Shown: piece after piece, positions 42,158 to 51,144 of the stretch
Layout of the letters: each line of letters starts with the position of its first letter
Position numbering within the stretch: position 1 is the first letter of the stretch
Assembly: GCF_003122365.1 (NCBI RefSeq)
Contig: NZ_CP029254.1
Coordinates: forward strand, 558,001 to 622,000
Origin: Streptomyces spongiicola
GTDB lineage: Bacteria; Actinomycetota; Actinomycetes; Streptomycetales; Streptomycetaceae
Reading direction: 5' to 3'
Length of the DNA stretch: 64,000 nt
Translations under genes and position numbers: made by a program
The notes under the pieces: model-generated
Databases searched by the model: none
What the model was told of the DNA's origin: nothing
Seen by the model: only the letters and a program-made list of their open reading frames with translations

Positions 42158-42298
42158 TCAAGACTTCAAGGGTCCGGGGACCGTGGTGAGGAGGGGTCTG
42201 GGCGAGGTCTGCCCGGGCGGCGCGTCGAGGACGGCGAGGAGCAGCACGACGAGCAGCACGGGGGCCAGCCCGGCGGCAACGGCGACGAGGGCGCGCAT
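42158..42298 (-). CDS. 46-residue single-helix membrane protein (SPW_0924-like)
   Basis: A very short gene: MRALVAVAAGLAPVLLVVLL, AVLDAPPGQTSPRPLLTTVP and six final residues. One membrane helix (residues 3-24) and a short outer tail ending in a PLLTTVP motif. I recall a Streptomyces-wide small family (SPW_0924) with this exact layout, including GQTSPxPLLTTVP, so the ORF is likely real despite its length. The ATG at 42298 is preferred over an upstream start at 42424 that would add Arg/Pro-rich residues. It lies 22 bp upstream of the DUF3068 gene and is probably co-transcribed with it. Confidence 0.7.
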   Translation of the reverse strand: MRALVAVAAGLAPVLLVVLLLAVLDAPPGQTSPRPLLTTVPGPLKS

Positions 42299-42399
42299 GG
42301 TCGGCCTCCCGGGTACGCGGACTGATGGTGCGTCAGGGCAGCGGGCGGGGGCACCGTAGCAACGGGGCATCGAGAAGAGAACACGTCGCACCGCACACG

Positions 42400-42439
42400 G
42401 CGCCGCCCCTGCGCGGGGATACACGCGGAGGGGCGGCGC
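42400..42439 (-). terminator. Hairpin terminator after the transglycosylase gene
   Basis: Inverted repeat with 11-bp arms 42400-42410 (GCGCCGCCCCT) and 42429-42439 (AGGGGCGGCGC), and a GC-rich 18-nt loop whose ends can also pair. It starts 19 bp past the stop of the minus-strand transglycosylase. Confidence 0.65.
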
Positions 42440-42457
42440 GGTCTGCGGCCCGCCGGG

Positions 42458-44335
42458 TCAGGCGGCGGGGGATTCCGAGGCTGCCGGGGTGTCCGAGGCT
42501 GCCGGGGTGTCCGAGGCTGCCGGGGTGTCCGGGGCGGCGGGGGTGTCCGGGGCGGCCGGGGTATCCGTGGTGTCCGGGACGGCGACCCGGAGTTCGAGGG
42601 TCAGCACGGCGCCGCCCTCGGTCGTCAGGCGCAGCAGGAACGTGCCGGACCGGTCGTCCGAGAAGATCCGCGGCAGCACCAGCATGCCGTCGGCGTCGGT
42701 CCTCAGCTCCGTGAGCGTGCGGACCGGATCGCCCTCGGCGTCCTTGAAGTACGGGCCCCCGGGGTTCTCGTCCGGGTCGTCGGCCGCGCCGGCCATCGTG
42801 GCCGTGACGGCCACACCCGCGGCCGTCGCGCCCTTGAACGTGGCGGTGACCTCGACCGCGTGGGCGAACTCGGAGGACGGCGAGGCCGTCAGCTCCTCGT
42901 CGCCGGTCCGAGCGAGGGCGTCCGCCTGGCGGGGGGTGACGGTCGCGGTGTAGTCGAGCCGGGGCAGGGCCCGGCCGGCGACGGTCACCCGGATGGTGAA
43001 GTCACCGGTCTTCTCACCGGCCTTCAGCGCGGGCGCGGCGGCCAGGCCGCCCTCACCGGTGCGCACGACCGCGCTCGTGCGGTCACCGGAGAAGCGGGCG
43101 TCGGTCTCGCCGACGAGTTCGAAGACCAGGTCGGCGCCCACGACCGGCCGACCGGAGCGGCTCTTCGCGCGGACCTTCGGCAGCTCGGCGAAGTCCTCGC
43201 CGGCGGTGGCGGTGGGACGTCCGCCGCCGGCGTTCTCGATGCCGAACACCGTCGCGGACGTCGGAGGGGACGGGTGGGACGGCTTCGCCGGGGTGGTCGG
43301 GGTGGTCGGGCCCGGGGACGGCGTGCCGGGGCCCGGCTTCGCCGGGGGAGGCTTGGGGCTCCCGGTCGGGCCGCCGGGTGCCGAGGGGGACGGCGACGGC
43401 GCGGGAGCGGTGCCCGGTGTGGTCGGCTTGGCCGGTGCGGCGGGCACGGCCGGTGCGGTCGGCTTCGTGGGAGTGACGGGCGTGGTCGGCGTGACGGGCG
43501 TGGTCGTGGAGCCGCTGCCACTGCTCTCGACGGGCAGGACACCCGATCCGTCGGGGACCTCGTGGGTGCCCCGCTGGTAGTACTCGAACCAGGACAGGAC
43601 CGTCCGCAGGTACTCCCTGGAGCGGTTGTAGCTCAGGATCGCCCTGTCGAGGTCCTCCTTGACGGACAGGTCGCGGCCGCCCGCACAGAGGTACTTCGCG
43701 GCGGCGAGCGCCGCGTCGTGGATGTTGTTCGGGTCCCTGCGGCCGTCGCCGTTGGCGTCCTGGCCCCAGGTGGCCCAGGTCGACGGGATGAACTGCATCG
43801 GGCCGACCGCGCGGTCGTGGGTGCGGTCGCCGTCGTACGCGCCGCCGTCGGTGTCGGGGATGTCGGCGAACCCCACCCCGTTCAGCACCGGGCCGAGGAT
43901 CGGGGAGAACGTCGTGCCGTCGGCGTCGACCCGCCCGCCGCGCGCCTGGCCGGACTCGACCTTGCCGATCGCGGCGAGCAGTTGCCAGGGGAGGCGGCAG
44001 CCGGGATTGCTCGCGGCGACGGTCTGCTCGGCCTGCTTGTACGCGCCCAGCACCGTGGCCGGGATCCCGGCCTCCGCCTCGCCCGTCACGGGCAGCGGGG
44101 GCGAGGCACCGGGCTTGTTGGGGCTGTTCAGCGGCGGCAGGTCCGTGTGGTAGGGGGAGTCGCCGGTCGCCGAGGAGCCCGCGGGCGGGGTCGCTTCGGA
44201 ACCTCGGGCGTCACCGCCGGTGGCGGTCGGCACGACACCCGGCGCCTGCGACGCGGAGAGCGCGGCCACGGCGACCGCCGCCACCGCCGTGGTGGTGGCC
44301 CCCTTGCGCAGCCGGCGGCCGAATTGCGCTGCCAT
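42458..44335 (-). CDS. Secreted lytic murein transglycosylase with Pro-rich linker and Ig-like region
   Basis: A 625-residue exported enzyme that cleaves peptidoglycan glycan strands with anhydro-muramic acid formation. Order: signal peptide (RRLRKGATTTAVAAVAVAALSASQA), a lytic transglycosylase (SLT, MltB-type) domain at about 85-270 (PWQLLAAIGKVESGQARGGR with catalytic Glu, then AVGPMQFIPSTWATWGQDANGD), a Pro/Thr-rich linker (about 275-365), a beta-rich Ig/bacterial invasin-like region (about 370-590) and a C-terminal Ala/Asp/Thr/Pro repeat made by an 18-bp slippage array. The linker and Ig-like part are typical of wall-spanning secreted proteins. A hairpin terminator lies just beyond the stop. 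Confidence 0.9.
   Translation of the reverse strand: MAAQFGRRLRKGATTTAVAAVAVAALSASQAPGVVPTATGGDARGSEATPPAGSSATGDSPYHTDLPPLNSPNKPGASPPLPVTGEAEAGIPATVLGAYKQAEQTVAASNPGCRLPWQLLAAIGKVESGQARGGRVDADGTTFSPILGPVLNGVGFADIPDTDGGAYDGDRTHDRAVGPMQFIPSTWATWGQDANGDGRRDPNNIHDAALAAAKYLCAGGRDLSVKEDLDRAILSYNRSREYLRTVLSWFEYYQRGTHEVPDGSGVLPVESSGSGSTTTPVTPTTPVTPTKPTAPAVPAAPAKPTTPGTAPAPSPSPSAPGGPTGSPKPPPAKPGPGTPSPGPTTPTTPAKPSHPSPPTSATVFGIENAGGGRPTATAGEDFAELPKVRAKSRSGRPVVGADLVFELVGETDARFSGDRTSAVVRTGEGGLAAAPALKAGEKTGDFTIRVTVAGRALPRLDYTATVTPRQADALARTGDEELTASPSSEFAHAVEVTATFKGATAAGVAVTATMAGAADDPDENPGGPYFKDAEGDPVRTLTELRTDADGMLVLPRIFSDDRSGTFLLRLTTEGGAVLTLELRVAVPDTTDTPAAPDTPAAPDTPAASDTPAASDTPAASESPAA
42475..42566 (-). repeat. 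18-bp in-frame tandem repeat, about 5 copies
   Basis: Unit on the plus strand GGCTGCCGGGGTGTCCGA and variants. Read on the coding strand it gives DTPAA(S/P) units at the extreme C-terminus of the transglycosylase. Confidence 0.85.
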
Positions 44336-44559
44336 ACCCCTGGTCCCCTCCCCGTAGGCCGCTGTTCGCGCTCGCGCGCGATGTACCGTGCGACACTACG
44401 GCAACCCCCCGCACCGCGACACAGGCGCCCCGGCCACTCTCGCCGGGTGTTCACCCCGCGTCCACAGTCGGCATGCGGGCGTCCGGATCGCCCGGCGCAC
44501 CGCCGGATTCCCGCATACTGGTTGGCATTTGCCCGAGCAGTCTCACGAGGCGGCCGACC

Positions 44560-45408
44560 ATGCCTTTCACACTCAGCCACGCGGCGGCGGTACTGCCCTG
44601 CATCCGCAGGGACGGCACGGCGCGGGGGCCGCTGGTGGCCTCGGCGCTCGTCGCGGGCTCGTTCGCACCCGACGCGACCTACTTCACGGCCGGTGTGCTG
44701 CCCGGTGCGATGCGGTTCGGCGAAGTGACGCATGGCCCGCTGGGGGTGCTGACGGTCGACGTCGCCGTCGCGGCGGGGCTGGTGGGGCTCTGGCTGATGG
44801 TGCGTGAACCGCTGCTGGCCCTGCTCCCGCGGCGCCTTCAGGCACGCGCCCACGCCGTCGCGCGGGGCGGCGCCCGGCACGACCGGAGCCGGGCGGCACT
44901 GGCGCTGTGGTTCTGCGTCTCGGCGGCGATCGGTGCGGCGACGCATGTGGTCTGGGACGCGTTCACCCACCTCGACCGCTGGGGCACGCGGGCGCTGCCG
45001 GTGCTCGCGGAATCCGTTGCCGGAATCCCCCTCTACACGTACACGCAGTACGGGAGTTCGATCCTGGCGCTGGTGGCGCTGGGCTGGTTCACCCGGTCCG
45101 CGTGGCAGCACGCTCCGGGGAGCGCCGGCCCGGTGCCCGTGCCGTCGGTCGGCCGGCGGGGGCGGTGGGCCGCGGTGGTCCTGCTGACGCTGTGCGTACT
45201 GGCGTCGACGGTGCATCGCTGTGTGCGCTTCTACCACTACCGGGGCGGGATCGACACGCCCCTCGACATCGTTCCGACCGTGTGCTTCGGGGTGGGGGCC
45301 GGGCTCGCGGTGGGCGTGGTGCTGTACGGCGCGGCGGTCCGGGTGCGGTCGCGGCGGAGCACGGGCCCGGACACGGCGCCCCCGCCGGAGCGGGCGGGTG
45401 TGTCCTGA
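44560..45408 (+). CDS. DUF4184 integral membrane protein
   Basis: A 282-residue DUF4184 protein. The N-terminal MPFTLSHAAAVLP is diagnostic, followed by SALVAGSFAPDATYF, FCVSAAIGAATHVVWDAFTHLDRWG and several membrane helices. The His/Asp pairs (LSH, APD, THVVWDAFTH) resemble those of metal-dependent membrane hydrolases (YfhO/YdjM-like), so an enzymatic role is possible but unproven. The ATG at 44560 is used; the upstream in-frame codons match nothing. It is divergent from the transglycosylase and convergent with polA. Confidence 0.87.
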   Translation: MPFTLSHAAAVLPCIRRDGTARGPLVASALVAGSFAPDATYFTAGVLPGAMRFGEVTHGPLGVLTVDVAVAAGLVGLWLMVREPLLALLPRRLQARAHAVARGGARHDRSRAALALWFCVSAAIGAATHVVWDAFTHLDRWGTRALPVLAESVAGIPLYTYTQYGSSILALVALGWFTRSAWQHAPGSAGPVPVPSVGRRGRWAAVVLLTLCVLASTVHRCVRFYHYRGGIDTPLDIVPTVCFGVGAGLAVGVVLYGAAVRVRSRRSTGPDTAPPPERAGVS

Positions 45409-45929
45409 CGGCCCCGGCCAACGGAGAGCCGGTCGAGTCCGGGCCGGTGCGGGCTCACGCCTACCGGACGCCGCATCGGGCACGAGCCCCAGCCCCGCAA
45501 CGCCCCCGCGAGAGGGCCGGACCGGCCGAGGTCCCGGCCGGCGCCGGAACGCCCGCACCGGACGCCGCGTCAGGCACCCGCCGTCACCCGCGGCACCCGC
45601 GTCACCCACGGCACCCGCAACGCACGCGGCACCGCACGGAAACGCCGGCCCGGCGAAGGCCGCGCGGGATCAGCCGCCCATGGCGGCAGCGGCCCCCCGC
45701 AGCGCCCGCGCGGGAACGCCGGCCCGGAAGACGCGACGCCGGGCGGCTCACGCCCCGGTTCGCAGTCGCCGGACGAAGGGGCGACGCCGCGCACGCACGC
45801 CGGGTCCACCGCACCCCGGGCGCACAGCACGCCGGGCCCACCGCGCGGCGCCGCACGATCACTCGGCGCGCCCCGTGCCCGTCCGCGGCGCCCGCCCCGG
45901 TGGTGTCCCGCGGCCCCGCCCCGGTGGTG
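45409..45929. other. 521-bp convergent spacer, no gene
   Basis: Between DUF4184 (+) and polA (-). Repetitive CACCCGCGGCACCCGCGTCACCC-like stretches (45585-45625) and a duplicated GCCCCGGTGGTGTC (45893-45930). All reading frames are open and arginine/proline-rich, which I attribute to composition. No clear terminator. Confidence 0.65.
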
Positions 45930-48644
45930 TCAGTGGGCGGCGGACTCCCAGTCCGGGCCGACGCCGACCGAGACGTCCAGCGGTGCGCGCAGCTCCGCCG
46001 CCGCGGACATCTCACGGCGGACGAGTTCCTCGACCCGCTCCCGCTCGCCCGGGGCGATCTCCAGGACGATCTCGTCGTGGACCTGGAGCAGCATCCGGGA
46101 GGTGAGCCCCGCCGCCCGCAGCCCCTCGTCGACCCGCAGCATCGCCATCTTGACGATGTCCGCCGCCGTGCCCTGGATCGGCGCGTTCAGCGCCATGCGC
46201 TCGGCCGCCTCGCGGCGCTGGCGGTTGTCGCTGTTGAGGTCCGGGAGGTACCGCCGGCGGCCGGACATCGTCGCCGTGTACCCCGTGGCCCGCGCCTCGT
46301 CCACGACACGGCGCAGATAGTCGCGGACCCCGCCGAACCGCTCGAAGTAGGTGTCCATCAGGGTCCGTGCCTCGGCCGCCTCGATGTTCAGCTGCTGGCT
46401 GAGGCCGAACGCGGAGAGGCCGTAGGCCAGTCCGTACGACATCGCCTTGGTCTTGCGGCGCATCTCCGCGTCGACCTCGGACCGGTCCACGCCGAAGACC
46501 TGGGAGGCCACCGTCGTGTGCAGGTCCTCGCCCGAGGTGAACGCCTCGATCAGGCCCTCGTCCTCCGAGAGGTGGGCCATGACGCGCAGCTCGATCTGGC
46601 TGTAGTCGGCGGTCATCAGCGACTCGAAGCCCTCGCCGACGACGAAGCCGCGGCGGATCGCCCGGCCCTCGTCCGTGCGCACCGGCACGTTCTGCAGGTT
46701 CGGGTCGGTGGAGGAGAGCCGTCCGGTCGCGGCCACCGTCTGGCTGAAGGTGGTGTGGATCCGGCCGTCCGCGGCGATGGTCTTGATCAGGCCCTCGACG
46801 GTGGAGCGCAGCCGGGCCTGCTCGCGGTGGCGCAGCATGATGACCGGCAGCTCGTGGTCGGTCTGGCCGGAGAGCCAGGCCAGCGCGTCGGCGTCGGTGG
46901 TGTAGCCGGTCTTGGTCTTCTTGGTCTTGGGGAGGTTCAGCTCCCCGAAGAAGACCTCCTGGAGCTGCTTGGGCGAGCCGAGGTTGAACTCGTGGCCCAC
47001 CGAGGCGTGCGCCTCCTTGACGGCCTGCTGCACCGCCCCGGCGAACTGCTGCTCCATGGCCTCCAGATGGGCCCGGTCGGCGCGGATGCCGTGCCGCTCC
47101 ATCCTCGCCAGGAGCAGCGACGTGGGCAGTTCCATGCCGTGCAGCAGCTCGCCGGCGCCGACCTCCTCGAGCTTCCCGCCGAAGGCCTCGCCCAGGTCGA
47201 GGACCGCACGGGCCTGCGCCATCAGGGCGTCGGCCTCGGCCTGCTCGTCCTCGGTGCCGAAGGCCAGCTGCCCGTCGGCGGCGGCCGGGGCCAGCTCGCG
47301 ATGCAGGTACTCCACGGAGAGGGCGTCCAGCGCGAAGGACCGGCGGCCGGGCTTGACCAGGTAGGCGGCGAGGGCGGTGTCCATGGCGATGCCCCGCAGG
47401 TCCCATCCGTACTCGGGGAGGACCCTCAGCGCCTCCTTCGCGCTGTGCACGACCTTCGGCCGGTCCGGGTCGGCGAGCCAGGCGGCGAGGGCCCGCTCGT
47501 CGGCCTCGTCGAGCCGGGTCGTGTCGAACCAGGCCGCCTCTCCCCCGGCGGCCGCGAGCGCGATCTCGCTGACGCTGCCGACGCCCAGCGCCCAGGCGGC
47601 GACCGAGGCGACACCGAGGGGCTGTCCGCCGTGCCGCTCCAGCCAGGGCGCCAGCTCGCCGGGGCCGAGCACACTGCCGTCCAGCTCCACGCCGGCGGCC
47701 GGGGCCGGGACGTCGTCCTCGGCGGCGCCCGGGTCGACGGCGAGCAGCCGCTCGCGCAGGCTCGGGTTGCGGATCTCCAGGACCTCCAGGAAGCCCTTCA
47801 GCGCGGTCCGGTCGTACGGCGCGCGCCCGAGGTCGGCGACGGACTTCGGCAGCTCCACGTCACGGACCAGTTCCGTCAGGTGACGGTTGAGCCTGACGGC
47901 CTCCAGATGGTCGCGGAGCGCCTGGCCGACCTTGCCCTTGACCTCGTCGGCGCGCCCGACCAGCTCCGCGAACGAGCCGAACTGGCTGATCCACTTGGTG
48001 GCGGTCTTCTCGCCGACGCCGGGGATGCCCGGGAGGTTGTCGGACGGGTCGCCGCGCAGGGCGGCGAAGTCCGGGTACTGGGAGGGGGTCAGCCCGTACT
48101 TCTCCTGGACCTTCTCCGGGGTGAAGCGGGTCAGCTCGCTGACGCCCTTGGTCGGGTAGAGCACCGTGACGTGGTCGGAGACCAGCTGGAAGGAGTCCCG
48201 GTCGCCGGTGACGATCAGCACCTCGAAGCCCGCGGCCTCGGCCTGGGTGGCCAGGGTCGCGATGATGTCGTCGGCCTCGAAGCCGTCCACCGCGAACCGC
48301 ACCGCGTTCATCGTGTCGAGCAGCTCGCCGATCAGCTCGACCTGGCCCTTGAACTCGTCCGGGGTCGAGGAGCGGTTGGCCTTGTACTCGGGGAAGTCCC
48401 GGGACCGCCAGGTCTTCCGGGAGACGTCGAAGGCCACGGCGAAGTGCGTGGGCGCCTCGTCGCGGAGCGTGTTCGCCAGCATCGACGCGAAGCCGTAGAC
48501 CGCGTTGGTCGTCTGGCCGCTCGCGGTGGTGAAGTTCTCCGCGGGCAGGGCGAAGAACGCCCGGTACGCCAGCGAGTGCCCGTCCATGAGGAGCAGGCGC
48601 GGACGGGTTTCCTCATGGGTCTTCTTCGACGCTGTCTCAGCCAC
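45930..48644 (-). CDS. polA: DNA polymerase I
   Basis: A 904-residue family A polymerase for Okazaki-fragment processing and repair. The N-terminal 5' nuclease is intact (LLLMDGHSLAYRAFFALP, ADDIIATLA, VTGDRDSFQLV, GDPSDNLPGIPGVGEKTATK). The central 3'-5' exonuclease domain is present by length but lacks the DxE and the other catalytic Asp positions (VHSAKEALRVLPE region), so there is no proofreading. Polymerase motifs: A DYSQIELRVMAHLSED, B RRKTKAMSYGLAYG, C LLQVHDEIVLE. In motif B the residue equivalent to E. coli Phe762 is Tyr. The start is GTG 48644 (MAETASKK); an upstream in-frame start adds only Arg-rich residues. Confidence 0.97.
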   Translation of the reverse strand: MAETASKKTHEETRPRLLLMDGHSLAYRAFFALPAENFTTASGQTTNAVYGFASMLANTLRDEAPTHFAVAFDVSRKTWRSRDFPEYKANRSSTPDEFKGQVELIGELLDTMNAVRFAVDGFEADDIIATLATQAEAAGFEVLIVTGDRDSFQLVSDHVTVLYPTKGVSELTRFTPEKVQEKYGLTPSQYPDFAALRGDPSDNLPGIPGVGEKTATKWISQFGSFAELVGRADEVKGKVGQALRDHLEAVRLNRHLTELVRDVELPKSVADLGRAPYDRTALKGFLEVLEIRNPSLRERLLAVDPGAAEDDVPAPAAGVELDGSVLGPGELAPWLERHGGQPLGVASVAAWALGVGSVSEIALAAAGGEAAWFDTTRLDEADERALAAWLADPDRPKVVHSAKEALRVLPEYGWDLRGIAMDTALAAYLVKPGRRSFALDALSVEYLHRELAPAAADGQLAFGTEDEQAEADALMAQARAVLDLGEAFGGKLEEVGAGELLHGMELPTSLLLARMERHGIRADRAHLEAMEQQFAGAVQQAVKEAHASVGHEFNLGSPKQLQEVFFGELNLPKTKKTKTGYTTDADALAWLSGQTDHELPVIMLRHREQARLRSTVEGLIKTIAADGRIHTTFSQTVAATGRLSSTDPNLQNVPVRTDEGRAIRRGFVVGEGFESLMTADYSQIELRVMAHLSEDEGLIEAFTSGEDLHTTVASQVFGVDRSEVDAEMRRKTKAMSYGLAYGLSAFGLSQQLNIEAAEARTLMDTYFERFGGVRDYLRRVVDEARATGYTATMSGRRRYLPDLNSDNRQRREAAERMALNAPIQGTAADIVKMAMLRVDEGLRAAGLTSRMLLQVHDEIVLEIAPGERERVEELVRREMSAAAELRAPLDVSVGVGPDWESAAH

Positions 48645-48801
48645 GCCCCCGATCCTGCCACGGCCCACCGACAGTGCCGCCCGTGCCCGCCCCCGGACGG
48701 GCACGGGCCGACGGCCGCCCGCCCGGGACCGGCGCCTCGTGACAGGATCGAAGGGTCACGTCACGTCCTCCCCCGACCGTCCGCGCCCGAAGGAGAACAC
48801 G

Positions 48802-51081
48802 ATGGCCACCAAGCCGCCCGAAGGCGACCCGGTGCAGGACGCGCCCCGGGTCGACGCCCCCCGGCACAGCGCGGCCGGCCTTCCCGCGATCGGGCACACA
48901 CTCAGGATCGCGCAGCAGCAGATGGGGGTGGCGCGCACCGCCCGCACCCTGCTCAAGGTCAACCAGAAGGACGGCTTCGACTGCCCCGGCTGCGCCTGGC
49001 CCGAGGGCGAGCGCCGCCATGTGGCGGAGTTCTGCGAGAACGGCGCGAAGGCGGTGGCCGAGGAGGCGACGCTGCGCCGGGTCACACCGGAGTTCTTCGC
49101 CGCGCACCCGGTGTCCGACCTGGCCTCCCGCAGCGGGTACTGGCTGGGCCAGCAGGGCCGGATCACCCGGCCCGTGTACCTCGCGGAGGGCGCGGACCAC
49201 TACGAGCCGGTGACCTGGGAGCGGGCCTTCGAGATCATCGCCGGGGAGCTGCGGGCGCTGGACTCCCCCGACGAGGCCGTCTTCTACACCTCGGGCCGCA
49301 CCGGCAACGAGGCCGCCTTCCTGCTGCAGCTCTTCGCCCGCGAGTTCGGCACCAACAACCTGCCGGACTGCTCCAACATGTGCCACGAGTCCTCCGGCTC
49401 GGCGCTGACCGAGACGCTGGGCGAGGGCAAGGGCAGCGTCCTGCTGGAGGACCTGCACCGGGCCGACCTGATCATCATCGCCGGGCAGAACCCGGGCACC
49501 AACCATCCGCGGATGCTGTCCGCGCTGGAGGAGGCCAAGCGGTCCGGAACGAGGATCATTTCGGTGAACCCGCTGCCCGAGGCCGGACTGGAGCGGTTCA
49601 AGAACCCGCAGACCCCCCGGGGCCTGATCAAGGGCGTCCCGCTCACCGACCTCTTCCTCCAGATCCGCATAGGCGGCGACCAGGCCCTGTTCCGGCTGCT
49701 CGGCAAGCTGGTCCTCCAGGCGCCGGACGGGGTCGACGAGGCGTTCGTACGGCAGTACACGCACGGCTACGAGGAGTTCGCCGCCGCCGCGCGCGCCGCG
49801 GACTGGGACGAGACGCTCGCCGCGACCGGCCTGGACCGCGCGGACGTCGAGCGCGCGGCGCGCATGGTGCTCGCCTCCGAGCGGACGATCGTCTGCTGGG
49901 CGATGGGGCTGACCCAGCACAAGCACGCCGTCGCCACCATCCGCGAGGTCGTCAACCTGCTGCTGCTCCGCGGCTGCGTCGGCCGTCCCGGCGCCGGGGT
50001 GTGCCCGGTGCGCGGCCACTCCAACGTCCAGGGCGACCGCACGATGGGGATCTTCGAGCGCCCCTCGGAGGGCTTCCTGGACGCCCTTGAGCAGGAGTTC
50101 GGCTTCGCCCCGCCGCGGCACCACGGCCTCGACACCGTGCGGGCCATCCGGGCGCTGCGGGACGGCGAGGCGAAGGTGTTCTTCGCCATGGGCGGCAACT
50201 TCGTCAGCGCCACGCCCGACACCGGGGTCACGGAGGCGGCGATGCGCCGGGCCCGGCTCACGGTGCACGTGTCGACGAAGCTCAACCGCTCGCACGCGGT
50301 GACCGGGAAGCGGGCGCTGATCCTGCCCACGCTCGGCCGGAGCGACCGGGACGAGCAGCGGGGCGGCCGGCAGTTCGTGACGGTCGAGGACTCCATGGGC
50401 ATGGTGCACGCGTCCCGCGGCAACCTGCCGCCGGCGAGCGGGCACCTGCTGTCCGAGCCCGCGATCGTGGCGCGGCTGGCCCGCGCGGTGCTCGGCCCGA
50501 CCTCCAGGACCCCCTGGGAGGAGTTCGAGAGCGACTACGCCGCCATCCGGGACCGGATCTCCCGGGTCGTGCCCGGGTTCGAGGACTTCAACACGAGAAT
50601 CGCCCGCCCCGGCGGTTTCACCCTCCCGCACGCCCCGCGCGACGAGCGCCGCTTCCCCACGGCGACGGGCCGGGCGAACTTCACCGCGGCGCCGGTGGAG
50701 TACCCGAAGGTCCCCGAGGGCCGGCTGCTGCTGCAGACGCTGCGCTCCCACGACCAGTACAACACCACGGTCTACGGACTCGACGACCGCTACCGGGGCG
50801 TCCGGGGCGGCCGCCGCGTCGTCCTGGTCAACCCGGAGGACGCGGCGGCGCTGGGGCTCGCGGACGGCGCGTACGCCGATCTCGTCGGCGAGTGGACGGA
50901 CGGCGTGGAGCGGCGGGCGCCCGGCTTCCGCGTGGTGCACTACCCGACCGCGCGGGGCTGCGCCGCCGCGTACTACCCGGAGACCAACGTGCTGGTGCCG
51001 CTGGACGCCACCGCGGACACCAGCAACACCCCCGCCAGCAAGTCCGTCATCGTACGTCTGGAACAATCACCGACCGACTGA
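48802..51081 (+). CDS. FdhF/YdeP-family molybdopterin oxidoreductase
   Basis: A 759-residue molybdopterin-dependent oxidoreductase of the FdhF/YdeP branch. Seen: DGFDCPGCAWPEG near the N-terminus (a CxxC with a later Cys in AEFCENGAK), FYTSGRTGNEAAFLLQLFAREFGTNN, NMCHESSGSALTETLGEGKG where a Cys takes the position selenocysteine holds in formate dehydrogenase H, ADLIIIAGQNPGTNHPRML, and the C-terminal molybdopterin dinucleotide-binding domain (LRSHDQYNTTVYG, RVVLVNPEDAAALGLADG). No electron-transfer subunit or FdhD is adjacent, so the partner and substrate are unknown. ATG 48802 follows GAAGGAGAA. Confidence 0.92.
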   Translation: MATKPPEGDPVQDAPRVDAPRHSAAGLPAIGHTLRIAQQQMGVARTARTLLKVNQKDGFDCPGCAWPEGERRHVAEFCENGAKAVAEEATLRRVTPEFFAAHPVSDLASRSGYWLGQQGRITRPVYLAEGADHYEPVTWERAFEIIAGELRALDSPDEAVFYTSGRTGNEAAFLLQLFAREFGTNNLPDCSNMCHESSGSALTETLGEGKGSVLLEDLHRADLIIIAGQNPGTNHPRMLSALEEAKRSGTRIISVNPLPEAGLERFKNPQTPRGLIKGVPLTDLFLQIRIGGDQALFRLLGKLVLQAPDGVDEAFVRQYTHGYEEFAAAARAADWDETLAATGLDRADVERAARMVLASERTIVCWAMGLTQHKHAVATIREVVNLLLLRGCVGRPGAGVCPVRGHSNVQGDRTMGIFERPSEGFLDALEQEFGFAPPRHHGLDTVRAIRALRDGEAKVFFAMGGNFVSATPDTGVTEAAMRRARLTVHVSTKLNRSHAVTGKRALILPTLGRSDRDEQRGGRQFVTVEDSMGMVHASRGNLPPASGHLLSEPAIVARLARAVLGPTSRTPWEEFESDYAAIRDRISRVVPGFEDFNTRIARPGGFTLPHAPRDERRFPTATGRANFTAAPVEYPKVPEGRLLLQTLRSHDQYNTTVYGLDDRYRGVRGGRRVVLVNPEDAAALGLADGAYADLVGEWTDGVERRAPGFRVVHYPTARGCAAAYYPETNVLVPLDATADTSNTPASKSVIVRLEQSPTD

Positions 51082-51144
51082 GCGTCCGCTCAGGCGGCGG
51101 AGTGCCCCCGCACACCGCAGACGCACGACGATCGGAGCCGGCCC

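Noticed and set aside
44907..50090. 1,727-residue plus-strand open frame across DUF4184, polA and the molybdenum enzyme
   Set aside because: It crosses three well-supported genes in other frames and shows no family similarity; compositional artefact.
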